A DNA stretch of 64,000 nt from Cohnella baijiui (GTDB lineage Bacteria > Bacillota > Bacilli > Paenibacillales > Paenibacillaceae), in assembly GCF_020731285.1 (NCBI RefSeq), contig NZ_JAJFOW010000010.1, positions 62,001 through 126,000 on the forward strand. Direction: 5' to 3'. The translations under genes and the position numbers were made by a program. The notes under the pieces are model-generated. The model was not told where the DNA came from, searched no databases, and saw only the letters and a list, made by a program, of their open reading frames with translations. Numbering within the stretch: the first letter of the stretch is position 1; every line of letters begins with the position of its first letter. Shown here piece after piece: positions 1 to 8,853 of this stretch.

Positions 1-195
1 CCGCCCCCGGCGCCTCCTCCCGCCTCGCAGCCTCCCTTCTCCCCTCTCACAGCCGGAGCCGATACCGCTCCCGGCCAAAGGCGACTTTGTGAACCCTGGT
101 CCGGAATACGTGAAACCGGCGCCCGACTCCTGTAAAATGGAGGGGATGCCTCCGTTGCGAGACATGCGGACGAACGACGGAAGGGAGCAGAACGG

Positions 196-870
196 ATGAA
201 GGAACCTGCAACAACGACCGGCCGCGTCTTGATCATGACCGCGGTCGAGGCCGAGCGCGAGGCGGTGCTGCGCGGGCTGAACGGCGACGCCCGGTTCGAC
301 GTGCGCCTCGCGGGCGTCGGCCCGGCGACCGCCGCGGCGCGCACCGCCCTGGCGCTGGCGGCCGAAGACTACGCGCTCGTCGTGAGCGCGGGCATCGGCG
401 GCGGCTTCGCGGAAGCGGCGCCCGTCGGCACGCTCGCGGTAGCCAGCCGCGTCGTGGCCGCGGATCTGGGCGCCGAGACGGCGGAAGGCGGCTTTGCCTC
501 CGTGGACGAGCTCGGCTTCGGCTTGTCCGCGCTGGACGCCGACCCCCGCCTGGCGCCGGCGCTGGCGGAGGCGCTCCGCGCCGCCGGACAAGCCGTCGCC
601 TACGGGCCGGTCCTCACGGTCGCGACCGCGACGGGCACGCGGCAGACGGCGGACGCCCTCGCGCGACGGACGCCTGGCGCTGTCGCCGAAGCGATGGAAG
701 GCCACGGCGTCGCCGTCGCGGCGAACGAGCGGCAAACGCCGTTCCTCGAACTGCGCGCCATCTCGAACGCGATCGGGCCGCGAGACCGTTCCGCCTGGCG
801 GATCGGCGATGCGCTATCGGCTCTGACCGCCGCTATCCCCGTACTAAAGGAGGCTGTACGTCAACCATGA
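196..870 (+). CDS. mqnB: Futalosine hydrolase MqnB
   Basis: This 224-residue protein should split futalosine into hypoxanthine and dehypoxanthinyl futalosine in the alternative menaquinone pathway, in the cytoplasm. It has the fold signatures of the nucleoside phosphorylase/MTA-nucleosidase superfamily: SAGIGGGF near residues 64-71, the substrate-pocket motif EAMEGHG at 165-171, and AISNAIG at 188-194 in the region carrying the catalytic acid. The length is typical. The ATG has a GGGAG ribosome site 8 bases upstream. Its stop overlaps the start of mqnD (ATGA, 4 bases), so the two are translationally coupled, and this pairing separates MqnB from ordinary MTA nucleosidases. mqnA and mqnC are not in the window. 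Confidence 0.92.
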   Translation: MKEPATTTGRVLIMTAVEAEREAVLRGLNGDARFDVRLAGVGPATAAARTALALAAEDYALVVSAGIGGGFAEAAPVGTLAVASRVVAADLGAETAEGGFASVDELGFGLSALDADPRLAPALAEALRAAGQAVAYGPVLTVATATGTRQTADALARRTPGAVAEAMEGHGVAVAANERQTPFLELRAISNAIGPRDRSAWRIGDALSALTAAIPVLKEAVRQP

Positions 871-1706
871 AAATCGCCTATTCCCCTTGTCCGAACGACA
901 CCTTCGTTTTCCACGCCTGGGCGCACGGGCTCATCCCCGGCGCGCCCGCGCTGGAAGTGACGTATGCCGATATCGACATCACGAACGGCCTGGCGCTGAA
1001 CGCGGAGCCCGGCGGACTCGATGTCCTGAAAATTTCGTACGCCGCGCTCCCTTGGGTTCATCCCGAGTATGCGCTGCTGCCCTGCGGGGGTGCGCTCGGC
1101 CGCGGCTGCGGCCCGCTCGTCCTCACCGCCGACGGCGCGGAAGGACCCGCGGCGCTGGCCGGCAAACGCGTCGCGGTGCCGAGCGAACGCTCCACCGCCT
1201 ACCTGCTGTTCCGCCTGTGGGCGGCGCGCAACGTGCCGGGCGGCGTCGGCGAGATCGTCGTCATGCCGTTCCACGAGATCATGCCCGCGGTGCGCGACGG
1301 GAAGATCGACGCCGGGCTCGTCATCCACGAAGCCCGCTTCACCTATCCGAACTACGGGCTTACGATGCTCGTCGATCTCGGAAATTGGTGGGAATCCGAC
1401 ACCGGCCTGCCGATTCCGCTCGGCGCCATCATCGCCCGGCGCTCCCTCGACTTGCAAGCCGTCGCCGGTTGGATCCGCGCCTCCGTGGAATACGCCTGGG
1501 CGCACCCCGATGCTTCGCGCGAATACGTGATGGCGCATGCCCAAGAGCTGTCGCCGGACGTCGCGCAGGCGCATATCGACCTGTACGTGAATGACTTTAC
1601 CGCAGCGCTCGGCGACGACGGCTACGCGGCAATCGACGCGCTGCTGTCCCGTGCCGCCGATGAAGGTCTCGTGCCGAAGATCGATTTGGCCGCGCTTCGC
1701 CTGTAA
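867..1706 (+). CDS. mqnD: 1,4-dihydroxy-6-naphthoate synthase MqnD
   Basis: MqnD converts cyclic dehypoxanthinyl futalosine to 1,4-dihydroxy-6-naphthoate, the ring precursor of menaquinone in the futalosine route. The 279-residue protein opens with the family signature SPCPNDTFVFHAW (residues 6-18) and has the periplasmic-binding-protein-like fold of this family. IHEARFTYP at 153-161 carries His154, at the position of the proposed catalytic histidine. It overlaps mqnB by 4 bases and is followed 25 bases later by a rho-independent terminator, so the two genes form a short complete unit. The family assignment is very clear. That the cell makes menaquinone this way rather than by the MenFDHCEB route is inference from these two genes. 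Confidence 0.95.
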   Translation: MKIAYSPCPNDTFVFHAWAHGLIPGAPALEVTYADIDITNGLALNAEPGGLDVLKISYAALPWVHPEYALLPCGGALGRGCGPLVLTADGAEGPAALAGKRVAVPSERSTAYLLFRLWAARNVPGGVGEIVVMPFHEIMPAVRDGKIDAGLVIHEARFTYPNYGLTMLVDLGNWWESDTGLPIPLGAIIARRSLDLQAVAGWIRASVEYAWAHPDASREYVMAHAQELSPDVAQAHIDLYVNDFTAALGDDGYAAIDALLSRAADEGLVPKIDLAALRL

Positions 1707-1730
1707 CTCTTTTCCCGGCATATCCCAAGC

Positions 1731-1755
1731 GAAGCCGCCCACGGCGGCTTCTTTT
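1731..1755 (+). terminator. Rho-independent terminator after mqnBD
   Basis: A perfect 9-bp stem (GAAGCCGCC / GGCGGCTTC) with a 3-base loop is followed by TTTT. It lies 25 bases after the mqnD stop codon. Confidence 0.8.
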
Positions 1756-1872
1756 CCGCGTGCGCCCCTTTCGTCCCGCAAGCCGAACCGGCAGCGCCTC
1801 TGCCGCCGCCCTCGGGCCGTATGCGCGGGGCCGCTCCGCCGCAATGAAGCAAAACTGCTTTAAAAGATCCGC

Positions 1873-1901
1873 TTGCACAATCGCTCGCACAAGCATACAA
1901 T
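1873..1901 (+). promoter_or_regulatory. Sigma-A-type promoter of the aroF T-box leader
   Basis: TTGCAC (1873-1878) and TACAAT (1896-1901) are separated by exactly 17 bases. Transcription would start near 1908, just upstream of the T-box leader. Confidence 0.7.
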
Positions 1902-1924
1902 ACGAACAAGCGAAAATTGCATGA

Positions 1925-2196
1925 CGTACAAGCGATGAAGGAAAGAGTAAGCGGAACAGCGCTGCAGACAGGGAAGGGCCGCCACCGATTGAGAGCGCCC
2001 GGCAGACACGCCGCCGAAGTTCATTCCGGAGCTGACGCCTGAACGATGCCGGTAGTTTCGGCGTCCGGTAGGGCGGCCCGCCTCCCCGCGTTATCGGGAT
2101 CAAGTGAGAACTGTGCCGTCCGCAGCCATGCGGTGCGCGCAGGTCTAATTAGGGTGGTACCACGACTCCTCGTCCCTTTGCGGCGGGGAGTTTTTT
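1925..2196 (+). promoter_or_regulatory. T-box riboswitch leader of aroF
   Basis: The conserved T-box (AGGGTGGTACCACG, 2151-2164) forms the antiterminator that pairs with the acceptor end of uncharged tRNA. It is followed by a terminator hairpin, CTCC...GGGGAG, with TTTTTT at 2191-2196. Upstream, GGAAAGAGTA near 1940 matches the 5' side of the specifier loop. On the opposite strand of stem I, GAA at 2016-2018 is followed by TTCA at 2020, which would make the specifier TTC (phenylalanine). The T-box class is certain. The Phe specifier is a reading of the primary sequence and was not folded. Control by tRNA-Phe would fit a DAHP synthase at the head of aromatic amino acid synthesis. Confidence 0.9.
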
Positions 2197-2252
2197 GCGT
2201 TCGCGGTGCAAGGCCAAAAGATCGCCAATCGGGGCAAAAGGAGAGAGCACGA

Positions 2253-3242
2253 ATGAGTCAAGTCGGCTTGGAGAGCAACAAAGCGCGGCTGCGGGAAATC
2301 GACCGCCAGCTGCTGGCGTTATGGACGGAGCGGACGGAAGTCGTCCGCGAAACGGGGGATGACGAAGCGTTTCGGCTGCGCTTCGGGCAATTGATTCAGG
2401 AAGGGCTGACCCCCGCCGCGAGCCCGAAAAAACCGCTGCTCGTCAGCCGCCAATCGAAGATGGCCGACACGGTCATCCCGCTCGGGGACGTCGCCGTCGG
2501 CGGCGGACGGCCGTTCGTCGTCGCGGGGCCGTGCTCCGTGGAGAGCTACGCGCAGGTTCGGGCTGTCGCCGCTGCGCTGAAGGACGCGGGCGTCTCGGTT
2601 ATGCGCGGCGGCGCGTTCAAGCCGCGGACGTCGCCGTACGAGTTCCAGGGACTCGGCATCGAAGGGCTGCGCATCCTGAAGGAAGCCGCCGACGAATTCG
2701 GCCTGAAGACGATCAGCGAGATCGTCGATCCCGCGCATTTGGAGTTGGCGTGCGACTATGTGGACGTCATCCAGATCGGCGCCCGCAACATGCACAACTT
2801 CGAGCTGCTGAAAGCCGCCGGCCGAATCGGCAAGCCGATCCTGCTCAAGCGGGGCCTGTCGGCGACGATCGACGAGTTTTTGCACGCGGCGGAATACGTC
2901 GTCTCGAGCGGCAACGGAAACGTCATGCTGATCGAACGCGGCATCCGGACGTACGAAAAGGCGACGCGCAACACGCTCGACATCTCCGCCGTGCCGATCC
3001 TGAAGCAGGAGAGCCATTTGCCGGTGCTCGTGGATGTCACGCATTCGACCGGACGCAAAAGCATCATGGCCCCCTGCGCTAAAGCCGCGCTCGCCGCGGG
3101 CGCCGACGGCGTCATGGTCGAGGTCCATCCCGATCCGGCCAAGGCGCTGTCCGATGCCGCCCAGCAGCTGGACCTGCCGGAGTTCCGCCGTTTCTATGAG
3201 GAGCTCGTCGGCTCCGGACTGCTCACGGGGCGACTAGCCTAG
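2253..3242 (+). CDS. aroF: 3-deoxy-7-phosphoheptulonate (DAHP) synthase, type I-beta
   Basis: The enzyme condenses phosphoenolpyruvate and erythrose 4-phosphate, the first step of the shikimate pathway. The 329-residue protein shows [10 protein letters not shown] (89-98), the PEP-binding segment [16 protein letters not shown] (118-133), and the metal-binding [11 protein letters not shown] near the C-terminus. The ATG at 2253 is preferred: AAAGGAGAG lies 7-8 bases upstream, and the frame further upstream runs through the T-box. The first ~85 residues resemble the start of a fused AroQ-type chorismate mutase ([15 protein letters not shown], 13-27), as in Bacillus AroA(G), but the segment is short and lacks most of that domain. 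It may keep only an allosteric role. Expression is probably set by the T-box just upstream. Confidence 0.93.
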   Translation: MSQVGLESNKARLREIDRQLLALWTERTEVVRETGDDEAFRLRFGQLIQEGLTPAASPKKPLLVSRQSKMADTVIPLGDVAVGGGRPFVVAGPCSVESYAQVRAVAAALKDAGVSVMRGGAFKPRTSPYEFQGLGIEGLRILKEAADEFGLKTISEIVDPAHLELACDYVDVIQIGARNMHNFELLKAAGRIGKPILLKRGLSATIDEFLHAAEYVVSSGNGNVMLIERGIRTYEKATRNTLDISAVPILKQESHLPVLVDVTHSTGRKSIMAPCAKAALAAGADGVMVEVHPDPAKALSDAAQQLDLPEFRRFYEELVGSGLLTGRLA

Positions 3243-3276
3243 TTCGGCGTCTTATCGCGGCGGCCGGCCCATGGAA

Positions 3277-3318
3277 AATGAAAAGGACCTCTCCGGCTTT
3301 TCGTCCAGGGAGGTCCTT
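3277..3318 (-). terminator. Terminator of the patB-like gene
   Basis: AAGGACCTC and GAGGTCCTT form a stem between the convergent aroF and patB-like genes. On the minus strand it is followed by TTTTCATTTT. The plus-strand side lacks a T run, so it serves mainly the minus-strand gene. Confidence 0.65.
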
Positions 3319-3435
3319 GGTGCAGAAAGGCGGTCGCGCAGCCCATCGTAGGCGAGGTTTGCTTGGATGTGCGGCCGTCAAGACGGGACTGCCGCCCGTT
3401 TTCGCCGCTCTTCGCGCGTCATGGTCAAGGCGCGG

Positions 3436-4614
3436 CTAGCGTCCGCTCGCGCCTCCGAGCGTCTCGGCGATGCGCCGCAGCCCCTCCTCGACCCGCGCGC
3501 GGCGGGAAGCGAGGTTGATCCGGATGAAGCCCTCGCCTTCGCTGACGAAGATCTTGCCGTCGCTGACCGCTACCTTGGCTTCGTTCACAAGCTTGGTCTG
3601 GATGTCCTTGGCGGACAGACCGAGCGCCCGCAGATCGACCCAGAGCAAATACGTAGCCTCGGGTACGAGGCATTTCGCCTCCGGCAGATGCTCCTCCAAA
3701 TAACGGACGGCGAATTCGGCGTTGCCGCGAAGGTAATCGAGGCATTCCGCAAGCCATTCTTGCCCGTGGCGATAGGCAGCTTCGGTCGCGGCCGCGGACA
3801 GCGGATTCGGCTCCTTGTGGCCCAAGGCTTTATCGAAAGCGAGACGCAGCCCCTCGTTCGGCACGATGGCGAACGCCGATTGCAGTCCCGCGATGTTGAA
3901 CGTCTTGCTCGGCGCGATGCAGACGACGGTCCGATCGGCCATGCGCGGATCCGCCAGGACGAGGGGATGGTGCTTGCCGCTGAGCACGAGGTCCGCGTGG
4001 ATCTCGTCCGATATGACGGTAACGTCGTATCGGATGCACAGGTCCGCCAGGCGAGCCAACTCCTCCTGCGTCCAAACGCGGCCCACGGGATTGTGCGGAC
4101 TGCACAGGAAGAGCAGCTTCGCTCCCGACGCCTTCAGTTTCGTTTCCAGATCTTCGAAGTCCATCTCGTAACGTCCGGTATCCGGATGCCGGCGAAGCGG
4201 ATTGGAGACGATTTCCCGCCCCTGCGAGGTCACGACCGAACCGAACGGCCCGTACACCGGCGGCTGCACGATCACCTGGTCACCGGGCGACGTGAAGGCG
4301 CGGACCGACGTTTCGAGCAGCGAGATGACGCCCGGCGCAAAACGAATCCACGCCGGCTCGACCGCCCAGCCGTGGCGCTCCTTCATCCACGCCGCCACCG
4401 CCTCCAACGCCGAAGTCGGGATCGATGTATACATGAAAAGGCCGGCTTCCGCGCGGCGCACGATCGCATCGACGACCGGCTGCGGCGCCCGGAAATCCAT
4501 ATCGGCGACCCAGAGCGGCAGCAAGTCCTCTCCGCCGTACAGCTTGTCGGCCTGCCCCCATTTGAGCGTATCTTGAACGTCGTTCGTAAAATCCCGGTCA
4601 AAGTCGTATGGCAT
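3436..4614 (-). CDS. patB: MalY/PatB family PLP-dependent C-S lyase (cystathionine beta-lyase type)
   Basis: This 392-residue fold-type I PLP enzyme probably cleaves the C-S bond of cystathionine or cysteine conjugates to release a thiol, pyruvate and ammonia. Family marks are LPLWVADMDF near residues 32-41, CSPHNPVGR at 171-179, SDEIHADL at 202-209 (the aspartate that holds the PLP ring nitrogen), and SKTFNIAGL with the Schiff-base lysine at 237. The start MPYDFDRDF is supported by a GGGAGGA site 6 bases upstream. An in-frame extension of 43 residues is unlike the family. It is monocistronic between two terminators. Whether methionine synthesis or thiol detoxification is its main role cannot be told from sequence. 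Confidence 0.85.
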   Translation of the reverse strand: MPYDFDRDFTNDVQDTLKWGQADKLYGGEDLLPLWVADMDFRAPQPVVDAIVRRAEAGLFMYTSIPTSALEAVAAWMKERHGWAVEPAWIRFAPGVISLLETSVRAFTSPGDQVIVQPPVYGPFGSVVTSQGREIVSNPLRRHPDTGRYEMDFEDLETKLKASGAKLLFLCSPHNPVGRVWTQEELARLADLCIRYDVTVISDEIHADLVLSGKHHPLVLADPRMADRTVVCIAPSKTFNIAGLQSAFAIVPNEGLRLAFDKALGHKEPNPLSAAATEAAYRHGQEWLAECLDYLRGNAEFAVRYLEEHLPEAKCLVPEATYLLWVDLRALGLSAKDIQTKLVNEAKVAVSDGKIFVSEGEGFIRINLASRRARVEEGLRRIAETLGGASGR

Positions 4615-4741
4615 GATTCGAAGTCCTCCCGCGCATGCTTTTGGTTTGGCTTCATCATAGCTTCTATTGAAGATTTCCACAAGACGAGGGCATCTCCCCC
4701 GCCACCGCCCGCCCCCTTCGTACGCGCCTCCGCGCTCAGAC

Positions 4742-4783
4742 AAAAGCCGGCCCCAGCCGCGCTAAGCGAGTCGGGAGCCGGCC
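4742..4783 (-). terminator. Terminator of the metallophosphoesterase gene
   Basis: A GC-rich hairpin (GCCGGC arms with a long loop) is followed on the minus strand by TTTTG, 20 bases after the stop codon. Confidence 0.55.
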
Positions 4784-4802
4784 CGGATCGGCCGCTGTTC
4801 GG

Positions 4803-5636
4803 TTACTCGATGTCGATGTCGATGACGCCGAGGGCAAGGGACACTTCGCGGTACGCATCCTGGGAATAACGCCATTCTCGGCGGTAGCCGAGGCAGCTGC
4901 TGATCAGCTCCGTCCCGGCCAGCGTCACCTGCTTGCGATAGTGGACGTGTCCGGAAATGGCGCACGGGATCGAGGCTCCGTACGCGCGGATCAGATCCCC
5001 GTAACGGGTGCTCCCGAGAAACGCGTTGAAATAATCCCAACCCGGACGCGTCTCCGGAACGGTGAGCGAGGCGTCCGGCACGACGTGCGTAACGAGGATG
5101 ACGTGGCGGTCCCGGTAAGCGGCGAGCTGCGACCTCAGTTTGTCGTAAAAATACGCGGTCATCGCCGCGGGCTCGCGATCCCAACGGGCGTAGCGCTTGT
5201 CCTTCCACACCCGCCCGTCGAGCTCCATCCGCCCGAAGTCGGCTTCGTCGTAACGATCCGCGTTGCCCAGCGAATAGTCGAACCAGCCCGCGTCCCCGAT
5301 GACGATCCACCGGTCGCCGAGCGGATAAGGCCCGGCCGCCAGATTATGCGTATACCGAAGCAACGCCTTGTAGGCGATCCAGGCGTCTTCTTCGGGCCGC
5401 GCCGCATTCCACAGATCATGGTTGCCCGGCACGAACAGGCAGGGCATCCCCGACCGCGCTTCGATCTCCTCGAGCGCGCGCAGCGTCACGCGATGGTCGT
5501 CCGAGACGTCCCCCGCCACGATGAGAAGTTCCGCGCCGCGCTCTCTCGCGGCGCGCGCCAGCGCTTCCTGGACGGTCGCCTGTCCGGGGACGTTGTTCTT
5601 GTCGATATGCAAATCCGAGAGGATGCCGATTTTCAT
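4803..5636 (-). CDS. Calcineurin-like metallophosphoesterase
   Basis: The 277-residue cytosolic protein carries the full dinuclear metal site of the metallophosphoesterase superfamily: LSDLHID (6-12), GDVSD (42-46), GNHD (71-74), a THVVPD segment, and a C-terminal GHVHYRK. Substrate is unknown; relatives hydrolyse cyclic nucleotides, other phosphodiesters or phosphoproteins. There is no signal peptide or membrane segment. Its own terminator lies downstream and a tandem-repeat array lies upstream of its start, so it is probably transcribed alone. The start chosen puts the first metal-binding motif at the very N-terminus, as is usual. Confidence 0.8.
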   Translation of the reverse strand: MKIGILSDLHIDKNNVPGQATVQEALARAARERGAELLIVAGDVSDDHRVTLRALEEIEARSGMPCLFVPGNHDLWNAARPEEDAWIAYKALLRYTHNLAAGPYPLGDRWIVIGDAGWFDYSLGNADRYDEADFGRMELDGRVWKDKRYARWDREPAAMTAYFYDKLRSQLAAYRDRHVILVTHVVPDASLTVPETRPGWDYFNAFLGSTRYGDLIRAYGASIPCAISGHVHYRKQVTLAGTELISSCLGYRREWRYSQDAYREVSLALGVIDIDIE

Positions 5637-5796
5637 TGCGGTTCACCTGCCTGGGAGTGGGATTGGTCCGGAAAGCCGCCCTTCGCCTCATTATAAGGCT
5701 CCCGGCAACGCGATCCAAGCCAGCCCCTTCTCTCGTCCAGGCTTCGGTCACGCCTCGTATAGGTGGCAGCGCACGCGGCGATCGTAGCCGACGTTG

Positions 5797-6095
5797 CTCG
5801 TTCGGCGAATGTATTCGAAATATCATACACATTCTCGTTGCGCATGCTCGTTCCGGCAGATTGTATTCGAAATATCGCACACATTCTCGCTGTACACGCT
5901 CACTCCGGCGAATGTATTCGAAATATCGCACACATTCTCGCTGCACACCTCACTCCGGCGAATGTATTCGAAATATCGCACACATTATCGCGGCGCACAC
6001 TCATTCTGACGAATTGTATTCGAAATATCGCACACATTCTCGCTGCACACGCTCACTCGGCGAATGTATTCGAAATATCGCACATTCTCGCTGTG
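5797..6095. repeat. Tandem array A: six ~51-bp intergenic repeats
   Basis: A unit starting TGTATTCGAAATATC begins at 5810, 5862, 5913, 5963, 6015 and 6065 (periods 52, 51, 50, 52, 50). After that core each unit has GCACACATTCTCGCTG, then a less conserved ~20-base part ending CTCCGGCGAA. The first copy has CATACAC in place of GCACAC, and the last lacks two bases and then diverges. A partial unit (GCTCGTTCGGCGAA) precedes the first copy. The array fills most of the 535 bases between the metallophosphoesterase start and the chrA stop. Periods are not multiples of three, so this is not a coding repeat. Function unknown. Confidence 0.95.
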
Positions 6096-6171
6096 CCATT
6101 TGCGCGTGCCCGCCAGCCATGCCAACACGGCGGGCGGGGGAAAGCCAAAACCGCGCGGAACGTACCTCCAC

Positions 6172-7545
6172 TCACCCCCAATAGCCCATCCCCCAGCCCA
6201 GGAGGACGCCCGCCACGACGACCGCCCAGGGCGGCAGGCGCCAAAAGACCAGCAGAGCAAACAGCACCAAGGCGGCTGCAAAGTCGCCCGCCGACCGAAC
6301 GGTGGTCGTCCAGATCGGATCGTACAGCGCCGCGAGCAGCAAGCCGACGACCGCCGCGTTCACGCCGGCGAACGCCCCCTGCAAATGGGGGCTGCTGCGC
6401 AGCGACTGCCAGAACGGCAGCGCCCCCGCCGTCAGCAGAAACGCGGGCAGGAAAATGGCGATCGTCGCCACGGCCGCGCCGAGCGGCCCGTCGGCCGCGA
6501 ACCCGACGTACGAGGCGAAGGTGAACAGCGGTCCGGGCACCGCCTGCGCCACGCCGTAGCCGGCCAGAAAATCCGCGTCGGACACCCATCCCTGCGGCAC
6601 GACCTCGCCCCGCAGCAGCGGCAGGACGACGTGCCCCCCGCCGAATACGAGCGCGCCCGAGCGGTAAAAGGAGTCGAACAGCGCGACGAACCGGTCCCCG
6701 CCGAGGCGAAGCCAAGGCAGCAGGACGAGCAGCCCCGCGAACGCGAGCAGGAAGCCCGCGCCGAGCCGCCGGCCGATCGGCGCCCGGATGTCCGCGTCGG
6801 GCTGCGGCTCGGCCAGCCTGTCGCGGCGTCGGTAAACCAGCCAGCCGAAACCGGCGGCCGCGACGATCGCCGCGATCTGGCTCAGCGGATGTCGCCACAG
6901 CAGCGCGAGCGCGGCTGCGCCTACCGCCACGCTCGCGAGGACGCGGTCGGACGCCCACTTGCGTCCCATGTCGAGCACGGCCTGCGCGACGATCGCCACC
7001 GCGACCAGCTTCAACCCGTGCAGCCAGCCGGTCTCGGCCAGCGTCGCTCCGCGGGCGAAAGCGGCGAAGGCGACGAGCGCGAGAACGGACGGCAGGGTGA
7101 ACCCGAGCCACGCCGCCAGCCCGCCCCAGAGCCCGCCGCGAAGCAGACCTACGCCGATGCCGACCTGGCTGCTGGCCGGCCCGGGCAAAAACTGGCAGAG
7201 CGCGACCAGGTCCGCATAGGCGCGCTCGGTCAGCCAGCGCCGCTTGCGGACATACTCCTCGCGAAAATAGCCAAGGTGCGCGACCGGGCCGCCAAACGAT
7301 GTCAGCCCGAGCTTCAGGGCGACGAGCCCCGTTTCGCCGACGCGACGCCAGCGGCTTTCGCGGGACGGCGCGTCTGGTTCGGCCGCCACATCGCCCCGCA
7401 ACGATCCGGCAAGCTTGGTGCGATCGGACCGCGCACCGGCTTCGGCCGTGCTGCTTTCGGCATCCAGACCGGCGGCCTCGATACCCGTCAGCCCCTCCGG
7501 CCGTCTCGCATCCGCAGCGGGTCCCCCGCATTTTTTCTCTCTCAT
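6172..7545 (-). CDS. chrA: Chromate transporter, ChrA family (two-domain form)
   Basis: The 457-residue membrane protein has two homologous halves of about six helices each, as in long-chain ChrA. Family signatures are FGGPVAHLGYFREEYV and the downstream CQFLPGPASSQVGIGVG in the first half, with a matching GGGHVVLPLLRGEVV and AQAVPGPLFTFASYVG in the second. It is expected to export chromate, or to take part in sulfate/chromate exchange, at the cytoplasmic membrane. The ATG has AAGGAGAG 7 bases upstream. About 75 hydrophilic residues precede the first conserved segment, longer than usual. No chromate reductase or ChrB regulator is adjacent. It diverges from the flavin monooxygenase gene. Confidence 0.88.
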   Translation of the reverse strand: MREKKCGGPAADARRPEGLTGIEAAGLDAESSTAEAGARSDRTKLAGSLRGDVAAEPDAPSRESRWRRVGETGLVALKLGLTSFGGPVAHLGYFREEYVRKRRWLTERAYADLVALCQFLPGPASSQVGIGVGLLRGGLWGGLAAWLGFTLPSVLALVAFAAFARGATLAETGWLHGLKLVAVAIVAQAVLDMGRKWASDRVLASVAVGAAALALLWRHPLSQIAAIVAAAGFGWLVYRRRDRLAEPQPDADIRAPIGRRLGAGFLLAFAGLLVLLPWLRLGGDRFVALFDSFYRSGALVFGGGHVVLPLLRGEVVPQGWVSDADFLAGYGVAQAVPGPLFTFASYVGFAADGPLGAAVATIAIFLPAFLLTAGALPFWQSLRSSPHLQGAFAGVNAAVVGLLLAALYDPIWTTTVRSAGDFAAALVLFALLVFWRLPPWAVVVAGVLLGWGMGYWG

Positions 7546-7702
7546 CGTACGCCTCTCCTTGCTTTGATATCTGATGTTATGAATATACCAGACTTTCGTT
7601 AACGGAGGATCATCGCCGGCGGATTCGCCCCGTCAACGGTGGGAAAAGCCTCCCCGCTCCGCTATACTGAGAGCATAAGATTCCGGAATGGGAGGCTTCC
7701 TC

Positions 7703-8722
7703 TTGAACATCAGCATCTTGGACCAGGCCCCGATCGCCGCCGGCGGGAGCGCAGGCGACGCGCTCCGCCAAGCCGGCCAACTCGCGCAAGCGGCCGACAG
7801 GCTCGGCTACGTCCGCTATTGGCTGGCCGAGCACCACGACCTGGGCGGACTCGCCTGCTCGGCGCCCGAAGCGATGCTGGGCTACCTCGGGGCGCTGACC
7901 TCGCGGATTCGTCTCGGCGCCGGCGCCATCCTGCTGCCCTACTATCGTCCCTACAAAATCGCAGAGACGTTTAATCTGCTCGCATGCCTGTTCCCGGGGC
8001 GCATCGATCTCGGCATCGCGCGGTCCCCGGGCGGGCCGGCGGAATCGTCGATGGCGCTGTCGGACAACTATCTGGAGCACGTATGGAAGCTGCCCGAGGC
8101 GTTCGACGAGCTGCTCGGCTTTCTGGGCGACGGGTTCCCGGAATCGCACCCCTACGCCAAAACCTCCGCCGCGCCGCGACCGCCCGTCCCGCCCGCGCCG
8201 TGGGTGCTCGGCACGAGCGCGAAAAGCGCCAAACTTGCCGCCGAGCGGGGCGCATCTTACGCGTACGGGCACTTTATGAACGCGGAGCAGGCGGCCGAGG
8301 CGCGGGAGACGTACTTTCGCCACTTCCGGCCGCATCCCGGGCGCGGAAGCGGCAAGCCTTACTTTCTCATGGCCGTATCCGCCTTTTGCGCGGAAACGGA
8401 GGAGCGGGCGCTCGAACTGTCCCTCGGCACGTACGTCTGGAGGCGGCAAGCGGCAGACGGACGGCGTCCGGACGGCCTGCCGTCTGCCGCGGAGGCGAGG
8501 GCGGCGCTGGCCGGCGAAGACCTCGGCGGCGTTTATGCGCGCATCCGGCAAACTTCGGCGGTAGGGGACCCCGAGACCGTCCGGGCGCGTCTCTCCGCGC
8601 TGCAGGCGGAACACGGCGCGGACGAGCTGATGATTCTCTCCTACGCGCACGAATTTGCGGACCGCGTCCGTTCGTACGAGCTGATCGCGGGCGCGCTCGG
8701 GGCGAACGGAACCGAGGCGTAA
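7703..8722 (+). CDS. LLM-class flavin-dependent oxidoreductase (luciferase family)
   Basis: The 339-residue protein belongs to the bacterial luciferase-like monooxygenase superfamily, in the subgroup beginning NISILDQAPI. Typical segments are RYWLAEHHDLGGLACSAPE, TSRIRLGAGAILLPYYRPYKIAETFNLL and GRIDLGIARSPGG. It should use reduced FMN to oxygenate an unknown small substrate. A TTG start at 7703 is chosen because GGGAGG lies 6-7 bases before it and the protein then begins like its relatives. The ATG at 7688 would place that site inside the gene. No flavin reductase is adjacent. Transcription is divergent from chrA. Confidence 0.85.
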   Translation: MNISILDQAPIAAGGSAGDALRQAGQLAQAADRLGYVRYWLAEHHDLGGLACSAPEAMLGYLGALTSRIRLGAGAILLPYYRPYKIAETFNLLACLFPGRIDLGIARSPGGPAESSMALSDNYLEHVWKLPEAFDELLGFLGDGFPESHPYAKTSAAPRPPVPPAPWVLGTSAKSAKLAAERGASYAYGHFMNAEQAAEARETYFRHFRPHPGRGSGKPYFLMAVSAFCAETEERALELSLGTYVWRRQAADGRRPDGLPSAAEARAALAGEDLGGVYARIRQTSAVGDPETVRARLSALQAEHGADELMILSYAHEFADRVRSYELIAGALGANGTEA

Positions 8723-8797
8723 TTCGTGCGCAAGCCCTTCACCTGACGGCATCTTACGCGATCGGACGCGAACAGGCGCCGCCTGACGCGCCATGCC

Positions 8798-8846
8798 AAA
8801 AAGAGAGGCCCGGTGAGCCGCCAATGGGGCTTCCGGGCCTCTCTTT
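8798..8846 (-). terminator. Terminator of the agaS operon
   Basis: GAGAGGCCCGG and CCGGGCCTCTC form an 11-bp stem. On the minus strand it is followed by TTTTT, just after the last operon gene. The other side has only TTT for the convergent gene. Confidence 0.8.
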
Positions 8847-8853
8847 CGAACCC

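Noticed and set aside
2046..2252. N-terminal extension of the DAHP synthase to an upstream ATG at 2046.
   Set aside because: The extension would be coded by the T-box leader and its terminator; the ATG at 2253 has a good ribosome site.
5797..6095. Array A considered as a CRISPR array.
   Set aside because: The sequences between the conserved cores are related to each other rather than unique, unit length varies by single bases, and no cas genes are nearby.
5763..6524. Array A and array B read as repeat proteins (NVFEISHTF or YDDIPFAQDRE repeats).
   Set aside because: Unit lengths are not constant multiples of three, several frames stay open only by base composition, and no ribosome site precedes them.
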